Shown one piece after another: positions 34,542-41,424 of a DNA stretch of 45,475 nt. The DNA lies in NCBI GenBank assembly GCA_019239875.1, contig JAFAZI010000002.1:1-45475 (forward strand). The letters are read 5' to 3'. The first letter of the stretch is position 1; every line of letters begins with the position of its first letter. Under the pieces are notes generated by a model. That model made no database searches. It had not been told where the DNA came from and worked only from the letters and a program-made list of their open reading frames with translations. This stretch comes from Frankiaceae bacterium. Its GTDB lineage: Bacteria; Actinomycetota; Actinomycetes; JAFAQI01. The translations under genes were made by a program, and so were the position numbers.

Positions 34542-34826
34542 ATGGGTGCGTCGATGCATCTTGTGGTAACGCTTCTCGCCACAGCGGCGATGGTCGTGCT
34601 TGCCTACTACCTGGCCCGGTGGGAGGTCCATGGGACAAAGAGCCTTCGTGGGTCAATGACGTCGCTCTATCAGACGAAGCCGCGAGTGTTTTGGTGCACC
34701 TACGTTGGCATCTTTGCTTCGATGCTCGCGCTGAGCGTCGCGCTCCATATCTACGTTATGGCCGTCATATTTGCAGCTTTCCTAGTGTTCGCGCCGCTCG
34801 CCAAACGGCGCGAACACCGTCGCTGA
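34542..34826 (+). CDS. Small multi-pass membrane protein
   Basis: A 94-residue protein with an N-terminal transmembrane segment (LVVTLLATAAMVVLAYYLA), a short basic loop and two further closely spaced hydrophobic segments (VGIFASMLALSVALHIYV, AVIFAAFLVFAPLA), ending in KRREHRR. No family recognised. No clear TANNNT box at leaderless spacing; TAGGAC lies 11 nt upstream. Codon use looks less GC-biased than in the catabolic island. Confidence 0.65.
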   Translation: MGASMHLVVTLLATAAMVVLAYYLARWEVHGTKSLRGSMTSLYQTKPRVFWCTYVGIFASMLALSVALHIYVMAVIFAAFLVFAPLAKRREHRR

Positions 34827-34854
34827 CAAGCGCAAATCGAAACGGCCGAATCCC

Positions 34855-34914
34855 TGCCGTTCTGCGACGGGCACCTAGCCCGCGCGCCAGCGCGCAAACT
34901 ATAGATGCCGTTTT
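34855..34914 (+). repeat. Cassette-junction element R9 (type A, copy 2)
   Basis: TGCCGTTCTGCGACGGGCAC, CTAGCCCGCGCGCCAGCGCG, then CAAACTATAGATGCCG. GGCACCTA pairs with the TAGATGCC end (one mismatch) outside the GCGCGC hairpin. Confidence 0.9.
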
Positions 34915-34917
34915 CAG

Positions 34918-35164
34918 TCAAGACTTGAATGCGGCGATGATCGATGCTGCCGCGCCGATTGCCGTCAGCAGTGTGCGATCACCACCGTCAGCCAGAACAG
35001 GCGACGAGTTAGCATCTGAAGCTCGTCCGTCGCTCGGTCCTGACGTCGACGTACCAGTTCGTCGAGAATCCACTGCTTACCGACGACGACATCTCGGCGC
35101 CCAAGTCGAAGTCGGCGATCAGCTCCGCCTCAGTGATTGCCATGAACTCGGCGTATCTCTGCAT
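34918..35164 (-). pseudogene. Frameshifted small membrane-protein gene
   Basis: Not in the ORF track. On the minus strand, ATG 35164 opens MQRYAEFMAITEAELIADFD; the frame then shifts near 35090 to VVVGKQWILDELVRRRQDRA and LTRRLFWLTVVIAH, and shifts again near 34971 to LLTAIGAAASIIAAFKS with a TGA at 34918-34920 beside element R9. The pieces join as a plausible about 80-residue protein: charged N-terminus, basic helix, C-terminal membrane segment. Two frameshifts argue for a dead cassette or sequencing errors. A perfect hairpin GCGAGA/TCTCGC abuts the start. Confidence 0.65.
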
Positions 35165-35211
35165 GCGAGAAGGATCTCGCATCGACGTCAGATGAGCAGT
35201 GCATCAGTTCT

Positions 35212-35230
35212 GTAAGTACCGCTAGTCCCG
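35212..35230 (+). repeat. Cassette-junction element R10 (degenerate)
   Basis: GTAAGTACCGCTAGTCCCG; core TAAGTGCCG with one change. It contains the stop (minus TAG) of the 35222-35410 gene. Confidence 0.6.
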
Positions 35231-35410
35231 CTCCATCAGTTCTTGCCACGTCGGCTTCGGCTGTCCGGGGACGGGCACTTTGCCGTTACAGGTCGTGCAG
35301 ACCATCAACGTGCGTTCGTAGACGTCTCGCTCATCCGGCAAGAACTTGAAGTCACGCTTCGCCCGGCAGACTTCGCACTGTTGATGCGTGTACTTCCGGG
35401 CGCGAGCCAC
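35222..35410 (-). CDS. Small double-CxxC zinc-ribbon protein
   Basis: A 62-residue protein with two Cys pairs, CEVC near residue 13 and CTTC near residue 40, spaced like a small zinc ribbon, and a charged middle (RAKRDFKFLPDERDVYERT). It may bind nucleic acid or protein. GTG 35410 is chosen because TATCCT lies 7 nt upstream; the track start at 35446 is on the far side of element R11. Here the -10 box is supplied by the element itself. Confidence 0.75.
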   Translation of the reverse strand: MARARKYTHQQCEVCRAKRDFKFLPDERDVYERTLMVCTTCNGKVPVPGQPKPTWQELMERD

Positions 35411-35417
35411 GACCTGA

Positions 35418-35423
35418 AGGATA
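35418..35423 (-). promoter_or_regulatory. -10 box embedded in a junction element
   Basis: TATCCT on the minus strand, spacer TCAGGTC, GTG at 35410. The hexamer is the reverse complement of the AGGATA that begins element R11. Confidence 0.55.
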
Positions 35424-35447
35424 GGTGCCGATAGCGGTGAGGGCACC
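35419..35447 (+). repeat. Cassette-junction element R11
   Basis: GGATAGGTGCCGATAGCGGT then GAGGGCACC; GGTGCC and GGCACC pair. Confidence 0.85.
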
Positions 35448-35578
35448 CGATGAATCGGCCCAAGGGGGCCAGATCAGACTCGACAGATCCGGCACGAGTT
35501 GCTCGATATCGTCACCCTGTGACTGATCCCGGCGTGGATGGGCGGGCGAGCTCCGCAGCTCGGTGTGTAGGTCCACGC

Positions 35579-36052
35579 ATGCGATCCTCTACCGGCAAGC
35601 CGATGAAGGTGCTGAGCGACAGGTTGGTGGCGGCGCTCTTAGCCGTGATCATAGGTTCTTATCTCGGTTTCGATAACTTCGCGGTCGAGTACGTACTTGC
35701 GGCGTGCGCAATCTGCACCGTTCCTCTGGTAGTCATGCTCGTTGGTTCGCGAACCGCGCGAGCGGAGTTCGCGACCGGCTCAACCAACGCCAGAACGCGG
35801 TCGAGGCGCGTCGTACTGGCCGGGTGCCTTGCGGTCGCTCTTGTTGCTGGGTTGACCTCATCGGGTGTGAAAGGAACGCCGTCACGCGGCCGTGGTGGCA
35901 AGTATTTCTTGAACGTTGGCGGGCGCCACGTCGCGATTTCACGCCATGTCTACTTCGTCGATCACCACGAGTTCTTCCGACTGTTCGCCTGTGTTTTGTT
36001 AGGTGTCGTGGTGCTCTTGGTCTACCCGCGCGGGACGGCAGAAGAGCCCTGA
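35579..36052 (+). CDS. Integral membrane protein
   Basis: A 157-residue protein with about four transmembrane segments: LVAALLAVIIGSYLGF, YVLAACAICTVPLVVMLV, VVLAGCLAVALVAGLTS and FRLFACVLLGVVVLLVY. No family recognised. ATG 35579 is preferred to the track start at 35450 because the extra 43 residues are Arg/Ser-rich and unlike a membrane-protein N-terminus, and TAGGTC lies 5 nt upstream of 35579. A GTCCCC/GGGGAC stem-loop follows the stop (36053-36078). Confidence 0.65.
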   Translation: MRSSTGKPMKVLSDRLVAALLAVIIGSYLGFDNFAVEYVLAACAICTVPLVVMLVGSRTARAEFATGSTNARTRSRRVVLAGCLAVALVAGLTSSGVKGTPSRGRGGKYFLNVGGRHVAISRHVYFVDHHEFFRLFACVLLGVVVLLVYPRGTAEEP

Positions 36053-36080
36053 GTCCCCCTCAGTGTCGGGGTGGGGACGC

Positions 36081-36148
36081 GAAGTGGCGATCCTTCGGCG
36101 GAACAAGGTTCCGCCGAGGGCGGCAGACTATAGGTGAGCCGATAGCGG
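36081..36148 (+). repeat. Cassette-junction element R12 (type C, strong stem)
   Basis: GAAGTGGCGATCCT, then a perfect 10-bp stem TCGGCGGAAC/GTTCCGCCGA with a 3-nt loop, then CAGACTATAGGTGAGCCGAT. Ends match type A while the stem sequence is unrelated. Confidence 0.9.
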
Positions 36149-36163
36149 CGGCCCGCCCGGCGT

Positions 36164-36169
36164 TAGCCT
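36164..36169 (+). promoter_or_regulatory. -10 box, leaderless start
   Basis: TAGCCT, spacer TCCCGT, GTG at 36176. Confidence 0.55.
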
Positions 36170-36175
36170 TCCCGT

Positions 36176-36643
36176 GTGGCTGCGACGGACGACGTATTCC
36201 TGACCCACCAGCAGCCGGTGTGGCGTTCCCGCGCCGACTTCATCGTCATGGCGCCCCTTGCCGAGCATCACACCTACGAGCAGATTTGGGCTCGACAGGA
36301 AGCCGACGATCTGTTCGAGATCTGCTGCATCCCCTTCTTCGCGCACAACCTGTCGCTAGGTGATCTTGTACGAACCGAGATGCAGGGTGAACGCTCCTAC
36401 TTGATCAGCGACGTCGTGCGGCCCTCGGGCCGATCGACCTTCCGCGTCTGGCTCGGGAAGAGCCCAGACGATCGACTGGACGTGGAGGCGGAGTTCATAG
36501 CCATGGGCGCACTGACTGAGTGGTCGTCCGAGCACCTGCTTGCGCTGGACGTGCCCGACGAACCGCAGGCCCAGGTCCTCGCGACCAGACTGGCAGCGGG
36601 CGAGCAGAGCGGTCGCTGGTTGTACGAGACCGGCCGACTGTAA
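36176..36643 (+). CDS. DUF4265-like protein
   Basis: A 155-residue soluble protein. EQIWARQEADDLFEICCIPFFAHNLSLGDLV and SGRSTFRVWLGK match the pattern I know for DUF4265 proteins (ExxWA, N/CIPFFA, LSLGDxV, SGxST), of unknown function. TAGCCT 6 nt before the GTG supports the start. Its TAA stop is the first part of element R13. Confidence 0.8.
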   Translation: MAATDDVFLTHQQPVWRSRADFIVMAPLAEHHTYEQIWARQEADDLFEICCIPFFAHNLSLGDLVRTEMQGERSYLISDVVRPSGRSTFRVWLGKSPDDRLDVEAEFIAMGALTEWSSEHLLALDVPDEPQAQVLATRLAAGEQSGRWLYETGRL

Positions 36644-36662
36644 GTGCCGCTCCAATCAAGCG
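36640..36662 (+). repeat. Cassette-junction element R13
   Basis: TGTAAGTGCCGCTCCAATCA; provides the stop codons of both convergent neighbours (TAA plus strand, TGA minus strand). Confidence 0.8.
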
Positions 36663-37321
36663 GGTGGTGCCGTCTTTGACCCGACCCACTCCCTCAGGAG
36701 ATCGCGCTGTTTGGGCCAGGAGTCGACTTTCGATGGTCGCTCGAGCAGCTGCGACATCACCTGATTGAGTTGGGGCGAAGGGCCCTCGTCGGCGAGGAGC
36801 ACGACCATCGCTATCTCGAAATGGATCGACCAATCCGAGGTCCGCTTGATCTCACCGAGATCGCCCGCGTCCACCGTCGCGAGGATCGCTTCCCGATTTA
36901 ACAGTCTGACAACCTCCCGCAATTGCCCTTGTGCTTCCAGTCGTATCACCACGTCTCGAGCAGCAGCTTCTGCCGACCGCTCGTCGATGACGGTCCACGC
37001 CCCGCCGGTGTCGAGGCCAGGCGAGGGCTGGAGCCGCGCCCGCCACAGCCCGTCCTGCTCACTGACCGACTTGTCGGCGGGTCGAGACAGTCGAGCTGCG
37101 TTCCATTCCCGCCACGGTCGGGGAGCCACGGCTAGGTTGACGTAAAAACGCGCGCTTTGGGCCGTGTTCCACTGCGAGAGTTGGACGTTGATCACCGCCA
37201 CGTCATCTCGCTCGTTGATGAGCCGCCACGTTGGCCACGTCCCCTTGAACCCGGTGGCTCTGATGACCGGCACGAGGTGCTTCGTAACCGCCTTCTTGGT
37301 CGAATCCTTCGCGCCCGCCAT
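36656..37321 (-). CDS. DUF4304-like protein
   Basis: A 221-residue soluble protein. ATG 37321 begins MAGAKDSTKKAVTKHLVPVI, followed by RATGFKGTWPTWRLINERDD, VAVINVQLSQWNTAQSARFY and VNLAVAPR, the order expected for DUF4304 proteins. The C-terminal half is helical (REVVRLLNREAILATV). TATAAC lies 10 nt upstream. The track start at 37438 crosses element R14. The gene is inverted within its cassette. Confidence 0.68.
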   Translation of the reverse strand: MAGAKDSTKKAVTKHLVPVIRATGFKGTWPTWRLINERDDVAVINVQLSQWNTAQSARFYVNLAVAPRPWREWNAARLSRPADKSVSEQDGLWRARLQPSPGLDTGGAWTVIDERSAEAAARDVVIRLEAQGQLREVVRLLNREAILATVDAGDLGEIKRTSDWSIHFEIAMVVLLADEGPSPQLNQVMSQLLERPSKVDSWPKQRDLLREWVGSKTAPPA

Positions 37322-37377
37322 GAGCCAGGAGGTTATAGCTCGCTGAAGGAGACTCCTATCAGGCGGAGCGTCCGACG

Positions 37378-37400
37378 AATAGTGCCGTTCTTCTACGCAG
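37378..37400 (+). repeat. Cassette-junction element R14
   Basis: AATAGTGCCGTTCTTCTACG, core ATAGTGCCGTTC, followed directly by the promoter of the next gene. Confidence 0.75.
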
Positions 37401-37410
37401 CCGACCCCGT

Positions 37411-37416
37411 TATCGT
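37411..37416 (+). promoter_or_regulatory. -10 box, leaderless start
   Basis: TATCGT, spacer GCGAGC, GTG at 37423. The string GTTATCGTGC resembles GTTACCGTGC before the left-arm gene at 27550. Confidence 0.6.
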
Positions 37417-37422
37417 GCGAGC

Positions 37423-37929
37423 GTGACCGGCGAACCATGTCCGCGATGCGGCATGAAACCTGTCGAGTTCAGCGATAGCCGCGGGCACGCATTGACGATT
37501 TTCGACGTCATATTCGGGCTCGGGGCTCTGCTCCTTCTGCTCGCCCTCGGGACAAATGTTCTGGTCGCAGGAGTAGTTGCCGTGCTCGTCGGCATCGCAT
37601 TTCGGGCGGTCACTAACCACTCCTACTACCGCTGGACACGCACGGCGGACGGACGGGCCTTCACGTGGAGCAAGGGGCGCGTCATCCGAACTATCCCGAA
37701 CGACGGTGTCGTGGAGGTAAGCGAGGGTCGCTTGACCGCGATGGGTCCGTGCGTGTTCGTACGTGTCGATGCGCAGTCAGCCCATCTGCTGACGAGCCGT
37801 GCGCAGCGCCGTACCCAACAGTTCGTCATCTTGAAACGGCGCCTCAATGATCTGCCTAGTCTCCGGAAGCACCTCGGCCACCTCGGCCAGCAGAAATACG
37901 AATCAAGTCAGCCACTTAGCGGACTGTAG
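37423..37929 (+). CDS. Zinc-ribbon and two-TM membrane protein
   Basis: A 168-residue protein: N-terminal CPRCGMK half-ribbon, a long hydrophobic hairpin (IFDVIFGLGALLLLLALGTN, LVAGVVAVLVGIAFRAV), then a soluble beta-rich domain with YYRWTRTADGRAFTWSKGR and LTAMGPCVFVRVD that looks like a bacterial PH-type fold. No specific family claimed. Perfect leaderless spacing supports the GTG. The TAG stop belongs to element R15. Confidence 0.72.
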   Translation: MTGEPCPRCGMKPVEFSDSRGHALTIFDVIFGLGALLLLLALGTNVLVAGVVAVLVGIAFRAVTNHSYYRWTRTADGRAFTWSKGRVIRTIPNDGVVEVSEGRLTAMGPCVFVRVDAQSAHLLTSRAQRRTQQFVILKRRLNDLPSLRKHLGHLGQQKYESSQPLSGL

Positions 37930-38000
37930 GTGCCGCTCGCGGCGCCGGGCCAAGCCTAGGGCCGCCCCTAGATCCTGAGTAAGGATCCCTTCGACTATCC
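37925..38000 (+). repeat. Cassette-junction element R15
   Basis: CTGTAGGTGCCGCTCGCGGC, as in L2, then a GATCCT/AGGATC hairpin (37971-37987) and CGACTATCCGG. It supplies the stops of both convergent genes, and the hairpin may terminate transcription. Confidence 0.8.
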
Positions 38001-38627
38001 GGCGGAGCCGTCGAGCCGATCCGCGTCAATGTCATCTAGCCAACGTTGCTTCGCGTACTCATTTAGTTGTCGCTCAGGTCGAGATCGGTCCAAGTACCGC
38101 CATGAGCCGTAGTCCGTGGTTTGTGCCGCAAGCACGGTCGGACACGGAAACGCCTTCCCGCAAGTACAAAGTCTCCGAGGTCCTACTGGCCCGTCGTGTT
38201 CATCGAGAACCGCAATCGCCACCGCGCGCCATTTGTCTCGGCTCTCCAATGCCGCTTTGACCTGTCTCCGGCGCTCTATGTCGGTGGCTCGGCGCTCGTT
38301 AACCTCCGTCTGCATCTCATCGGCCTTCGCGGTAACGTCGCGATTCCACTTCCTCAGGCGCGGTTCATGTTGGCGAAGCGCCTCAAGTTGTTCTGCTTCG
38401 GTCCCGTCGAGGCGATGTGTCTCACATCCCTCGCACCGGGTTCGACTTTCAGTTGCCTCGGCGAAGGTCTGATACTTGAAGCTGAGATCGCAGCAATCGC
38501 ACTTGACGTATCGAGTCACGAATCTGATGTTTCTCGACACATCGAACGAGTTGTTCCCGCCCATTTTCATACGGCACTCCTGGAATGCTCGCTCGAACAA
38601 GGATTCGAAACGGCGTTCACTCATCAT
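37995..38627 (-). CDS. Cysteine-rich coiled-coil protein
   Basis: A 210-residue protein. The N-terminal part has KCDCCDLSFKYQTF and RCEGCETH, a likely zinc site; a long charged helix follows (LEALRQHEPRLRKWNRDV to RRRQVKAALESRDKWR), then a C-terminal CTCGKAFPCP motif. Nucleic-acid or protein binding is possible. The ATG at 38627 (MMSERR) is preferred to the track start inside element R16. No family recognised. Confidence 0.68.
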   Translation of the reverse strand: MMSERRFESLFERAFQECRMKMGGNNSFDVSRNIRFVTRYVKCDCCDLSFKYQTFAEATESRTRCEGCETHRLDGTEAEQLEALRQHEPRLRKWNRDVTAKADEMQTEVNERRATDIERRRQVKAALESRDKWRAVAIAVLDEHDGPVGPRRLCTCGKAFPCPTVLAAQTTDYGSWRYLDRSRPERQLNEYAKQRWLDDIDADRLDGSAG

Positions 38628-38687
38628 GCACCCGCGTTGCGTCAACCAGCATGACCGACCGTGTCGCTGGCCATACAGCGCCACCAC

Positions 38688-38720
38688 GTAAGTTGCCGTT
38701 CTCAAGCGGCCTCTCGCACC
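38688..38720 (+). repeat. Cassette-junction element R16
   Basis: CGTAAGTTGCCGTTCTCAAG; the core carries one inserted T. Confidence 0.7.
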
Positions 38721-38776
38721 AACGTCTCGGCGTCAGACAACGAGGTGCTGCTCGGGGCTCGCCATTTGAATGACAT
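38702..38776 (-). CDS. Possible 24-residue peptide gene
   Basis: In the roughly 110-bp interval between elements R16 and R17, a minus-strand ATG opens MSFKWRAPSSTSLSDAETLV with its TGA inside R16. The track reports a longer in-frame ORF from 38905 that would overlap the promoter of the plus-strand SHOCT gene. Stop position at the element is cassette-like, but the size makes this uncertain; the cassette may be empty. Confidence 0.25.
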   Translation of the reverse strand: MSFKWRAPSSTSLSDAETLVREAA

Positions 38777-38826
38777 CGAGCGGTTCCGCCCAACTAGGTC
38801 CTGTATTTGCCCGACCGCCTGACATG

Positions 38827-38843
38827 GCCTATAGGGAGCGCCA
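38827..38843 (+). repeat. Cassette-junction element R17 (degenerate)
   Basis: GGCCTATAGGGAGCGCC, recalling CTATAGGTGAGCC; GGC/GCC ends pair. Weak. Confidence 0.4.
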
Positions 38844-38888
38844 TGATCTTCTTGAATCTGGTGGGACGAGCACGCAGGAGCATGGTCC

Positions 38889-39398
38889 ATGACTACGTTC
38901 GACACTTTCGACAGGACCGGTGCGGTCGAGTTCCCGTTCGGAACCCGTGTCGTGTTTCACGCCGTCGAGCAGGCGGTCTCACGAATACCAACCATGCAGG
39001 TAGCTGAAGCGAACCGAATGGCCAACAGGATCACAGCGAAGGTCGGCATGAGCGCGATGTCCTGGGGTGAGAAGGTCGCGATCTCAATCACAGAGGCGGC
39101 TCCTGGTCGTAGTCGCGTGAGCGTCGCGTCTGCCGCGAAGAGCGTGCTTGGCTCGGCCACCACTCACGGCAAGAACCGTCGAAACGTTGACACCATCATT
39201 TCCGCGACCGCGAGCTTGCTCGAGCAGTATGGCGCCGAGTGGAGCGTTGTCACGGGCGAGCCCACGCCACAAACGCCTGGGCAGTCCGCGCCACAGAGCG
39301 GGGCCGAGGAGATTGAGAAGCTCGCGGGCCTACATCAGGCCGGCATTCTCACTGACGAAGAGTTCTCTGCTAAGAAGCGTCAGATTCTCGGTATCTGA
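38889..39398 (+). CDS. SHOCT-domain protein
   Basis: A 169-residue protein. Residues 1-115 are a beta-rich domain (FPFGTRVVFHAVEQAVSRIP, then GEKVAISITEAAPGRSRVSV) like those that cap SHOCT proteins. A Pro/Gln linker follows, and the C-terminal EIEKLAGLHQAGILTDEEFS with AKKRQILG is a typical SHOCT helix pair. Function in the family is unknown, possibly oligomerisation or membrane-stress related. AGGAG 8 nt before the ATG is a ribosome-binding site, so this cassette is probably not leaderless. Confidence 0.85.
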   Translation: MTTFDTFDRTGAVEFPFGTRVVFHAVEQAVSRIPTMQVAEANRMANRITAKVGMSAMSWGEKVAISITEAAPGRSRVSVASAAKSVLGSATTHGKNRRNVDTIISATASLLEQYGAEWSVVTGEPTPQTPGQSAPQSGAEEIEKLAGLHQAGILTDEEFSAKKRQILGI

Positions 39399-39440
39399 TC
39401 AGCCCTACGGCACCACGGACGCCAGTCCCCGCGGGGCGGA

Positions 39441-39481
39441 CACGAAGTGCCGATCCTGAGCGGGTCATCCGGCGCTTCGTG
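39441..39481 (+). repeat. Cassette-junction element R18 (long palindrome)
   Basis: CACGAAGTGCCG and CGGCGCTTCGTG form a 12-bp stem with one mismatch around a 17-nt spacer. Preceded by GTCCCCGCGGGGCGGAC. Confidence 0.85.
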
Positions 39482-39506
39482 CGCATCTCTACGAGAGCAT
39501 TACGCG

Positions 39507-40019
39507 GTGATTGAGCCCGCGGACGGTGCCGGAAGCGTGACCGACTCTGTGATGCGCGCGGCGGCGCAGGTCGGTACGCGCACCGAGGACGCCGTGCTCG
39601 GGGGTCGTCCATGTCCAACATTTCGACGTTCGGATTTTCGCGTCGCCTGGGTCGCCACCCGGATGCACACGTTCATCTACGTCTTGGATCTGACCGCCGG
39701 GAGCCACGTACCGCCGCCCGACCTAGCTCAGGAAGCACGCGTGTGGGCTCGTGACCACAAGGGTGGTCTACCCGGTGGGATGCAGACGGGCTCGACCGCA
39801 ATGCCCGTCTTTATCGTGCCCGAGGTTAACAGCGCCCGCGCCTGGGCCGAGTCGCGCCAGCCTGCGATGTTCGCGGTCGGGCTGTTTCCGATCGCCGTAC
39901 GAGCCGACGGTCGGCAGGTGGCGTACCGCCGCAAGAGTCAGTTCGTGGGCTTCGTCTACGAGCGATTTCGGCGATCTCTCGCATCGGCGCTTGTCGGCGG
40001 ACTGGCTCCCGACCTTTAA
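39507..40019 (+). CDS. Conserved-looking hypothetical protein
   Basis: A 170-residue soluble protein. RMHTFIYVLDLTAGSHVPPP, GGLPGGMQTGSTAMPVFIVP and AMFAVGLFPIAVRADGRQVA are block-like and suggest a globular enzyme or binding domain, but I cannot name the family. GTG 39507 is used rather than the track start at 39447, which lies inside palindrome R18. The TAA stop is part of element R19. Confidence 0.65.
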   Translation: MIEPADGAGSVTDSVMRAAAQVGTRTEDAVLGGRPCPTFRRSDFRVAWVATRMHTFIYVLDLTAGSHVPPPDLAQEARVWARDHKGGLPGGMQTGSTAMPVFIVPEVNSARAWAESRQPAMFAVGLFPIAVRADGRQVAYRRKSQFVGFVYERFRRSLASALVGGLAPDL

Positions 40020-40034
40020 GTGCCGTTAGTCAAG
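40017..40034 (+). repeat. Cassette-junction element R19
   Basis: TAAGTGCCGTTAGTCAAG; its TAA and the minus-strand TGA end both convergent genes. Confidence 0.8.
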
Positions 40035-40254
40035 ACAAGAGCTGGCGAACACGAGTCGCTCGGAAGTCGAAACTGTCCTGCTTCGCTGCTTCGTAGTCGA
40101 ACTCGACCTCCTCACCGTCAACCAGCTCGCGGTGTCCGGCCCCTTCGATGACGGAGACATGCACCCACGCATCCCGACCCGCAGGTAGCTCACTAGATGA
40201 GATCGCTCCCCATCCCTTATCTGGGCGGTAGAACTTCACGACTCCCGTGGCCAT
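40030..40254 (-). CDS. Cold-shock domain protein
   Basis: A 74-residue OB-fold cold-shock protein. RNP1 appears as KGWGAIS and RNP2 as WVHVS, and the C-terminus has the usual DGEEVEFDYEAAKQDSFDFRATRVR. It binds single-stranded nucleic acid, acting as an RNA chaperone. ATG 40254 is chosen because GATCAT lies 7 nt upstream; the track start at 40263 adds three residues. Cold-shock proteins are also found among integron cassettes, which fits this setting. Confidence 0.9.
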   Translation of the reverse strand: MATGVVKFYRPDKGWGAISSSELPAGRDAWVHVSVIEGAGHRELVDGEEVEFDYEAAKQDSFDFRATRVRQLLS

Positions 40255-40308
40255 GTTCGACATGATCGCTTACTCGGACAGGCTCAGCGACCCATTTCAC
40301 GCGCGAGC

Positions 40309-40332
40309 CGAAGTGCCGCTCATGGCGCGCTC
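40309..40332 (+). repeat. Cassette-junction element R20
   Basis: CGAAGTGCCGCTCATGGCGC; GCC/GGC can pair around GCTCAT. Confidence 0.75.
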
Positions 40333-40426
40333 ACGAGTTACCCCCGCCCCTGACCGATCACGATCGCCCTTCCAACCCTGCTGTGGGAATGAAGACCACC
40401 GCTGACATTGAGGCAGGCTCTATCCC

Positions 40427-40780
40427 ATGACGTCGTCGGTGCCTCCAGATGTCCCAGCACTCATCGAGCGCTACGAGGCGCTTGCCGTCGCCTGGGATAC
40501 CGAAGCCGTCGCCAAGAGGGCTAATAAGATTTTCGACCAGCTGCACGCGATTGCTCTGCACCTTCGACCGGATGCTGAAGGGCGTAAGCGACTTGAGGCA
40601 TTGCTCGCCCACCCGAACCGAGGAGTCAGGTTGAAGGCCGCGGGTGATTGCCTAGCTTGGGCATCGCCAGCGGCTGTCTCGGCGTTGGAGGAGCTTGTTA
40701 CGCCTCGAGGAAGACACTCTTTGAGCGCTGAGACGACGCTGCAGGAGTTCCGCGCCGGGCGCATGAGCGTCGACTGGTGA
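40427..40780 (+). CDS. DUF2019-like HEAT-type protein
   Basis: A 117-residue all-helical protein. LIERYEALAVAWDTEAVAKR, KIFDQLHAIALHLRP and LLAHPNRGVRLKAAGDCLAW correspond to the DUF2019 pattern, a small HEAT-like fold found in bacteria, function unknown. The ATG follows GCTCTATCCC; no box at leaderless spacing is obvious. Located between R20 and R21. Confidence 0.8.
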   Translation: MTSSVPPDVPALIERYEALAVAWDTEAVAKRANKIFDQLHAIALHLRPDAEGRKRLEALLAHPNRGVRLKAAGDCLAWASPAAVSALEELVTPRGRHSLSAETTLQEFRAGRMSVDW

Positions 40781-40898
40781 TGTCCAGTCGTTGTGGAGCC
40801 AGCGCGCGCCGTCAGTCCAGCCGCGTGGACGTCCGAACTGGGTCGCTTTCCAGAGCGCGCGACTGAGTAGTCCGATGCGCCCATTCCATGTACCGAAC

Positions 40899-40912
40899 AG
40901 GTGCCGTTCGCA
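40899..40912 (+). repeat. Cassette-junction element R21
   Basis: AGGTGCCGTTCGCA, preceded by GACTGAGTAGTCC. The track start of the next ORF (GTG 40901) falls inside this core and is therefore not used. Confidence 0.65.
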
Positions 40913-40963
40913 GTCGCTGAATACCTCGGTGACATCGCAAGGGACGTCAGCCACCATCAACGG

Positions 40964-41308
40964 GTGACCGAGACCGTAACCCTCTGGCGCCCGACGGGAC
41001 CGGCCGAGATCGCTTTAGTCGAGGAGAGTGGCTGGCGGAGGTGGCCGCCGCGGCTTCCAGACCAGCCCATCTTCTATCCGGTGCTTAACGAGGAGTACGC
41101 GATAAAGATCGCGCGCGACTGGAATGTGAAGGCGAGCGGCTCAGGATTCGTTACCCGATTCGAGGTCGAAAAGACATACCTCGATCAGTACGACGTACAT
41201 CAGGTCGGTGGTAAGACGATCCTGGAGTATTGGATTCCCGCCGAGGAGCTCGACACGTTCAATGACCACGTCGTCGGCACGATCGACGTGATTGCGACCT
41301 TCGGATAA
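40964..41308 (+). CDS. Conserved protein of the 'ADP-ribosylation/crystallin J1' annotated family
   Basis: A 114-residue protein with the highly recognisable string LWRPTGPAEIALVEESGWRR, PPRLPDQPIFYPVLNEEYA, IARDWNVKASGSGFVTRFEV and EYWIPAEELDTFNDHVVG. Many databases carry it under a crystallin J1/ADP-ribosylation label, but it lacks a known catalytic role. GTG 40964 with CACCAT 6 nt upstream is preferred to GTG 40901. TAA stop is adjacent to element R22. Confidence 0.85.
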   Translation: MTETVTLWRPTGPAEIALVEESGWRRWPPRLPDQPIFYPVLNEEYAIKIARDWNVKASGSGFVTRFEVEKTYLDQYDVHQVGGKTILEYWIPAEELDTFNDHVVGTIDVIATFG

Positions 41309-41314
41309 GTCGTC

Positions 41315-41392
41315 GATAGGTGCCGTTCTGCAACGGGCACCTAGCCCGCGCGCCAGCGCGCAGACTATAGGTGAGCCGGTAGCGTCCGATGT
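41315..41392 (+). repeat. Cassette-junction element R22 (type A, copy 3)
   Basis: GATAGGTGCCGTTCTGCAAC, then GGGCACCTAGCCCGCGCGCC and AGCGCGCAGACTATAGGTGA. Best example: two direct cores and an inverted GGCACCTA around a GCGCGC hairpin. Confidence 0.9.
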
Positions 41393-41411
41393 AGCCTAGC
41401 TCGGCTGACGA

Positions 41412-41417
41412 TACATT
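41412..41417 (+). promoter_or_regulatory. -10 box, leaderless start
   Basis: TACATT, spacer AGGTGGC, GTG at 41425. Confidence 0.6.
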
Positions 41418-41424
41418 AGGTGGC

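Noticed and set aside
40652-40960. Minus-strand ORF with GTWNGRIGLLSRALWK
   Set aside because: It crosses element R21 and the 3' half of the DUF2019-like gene, with no promoter or start at a cassette-like position; considered chance.
30476-41392. Elements as simple Rho-independent terminators
   Set aside because: Several elements lie upstream of inverted genes, none ends in a T-run, and the core sequence is conserved outside the stems.
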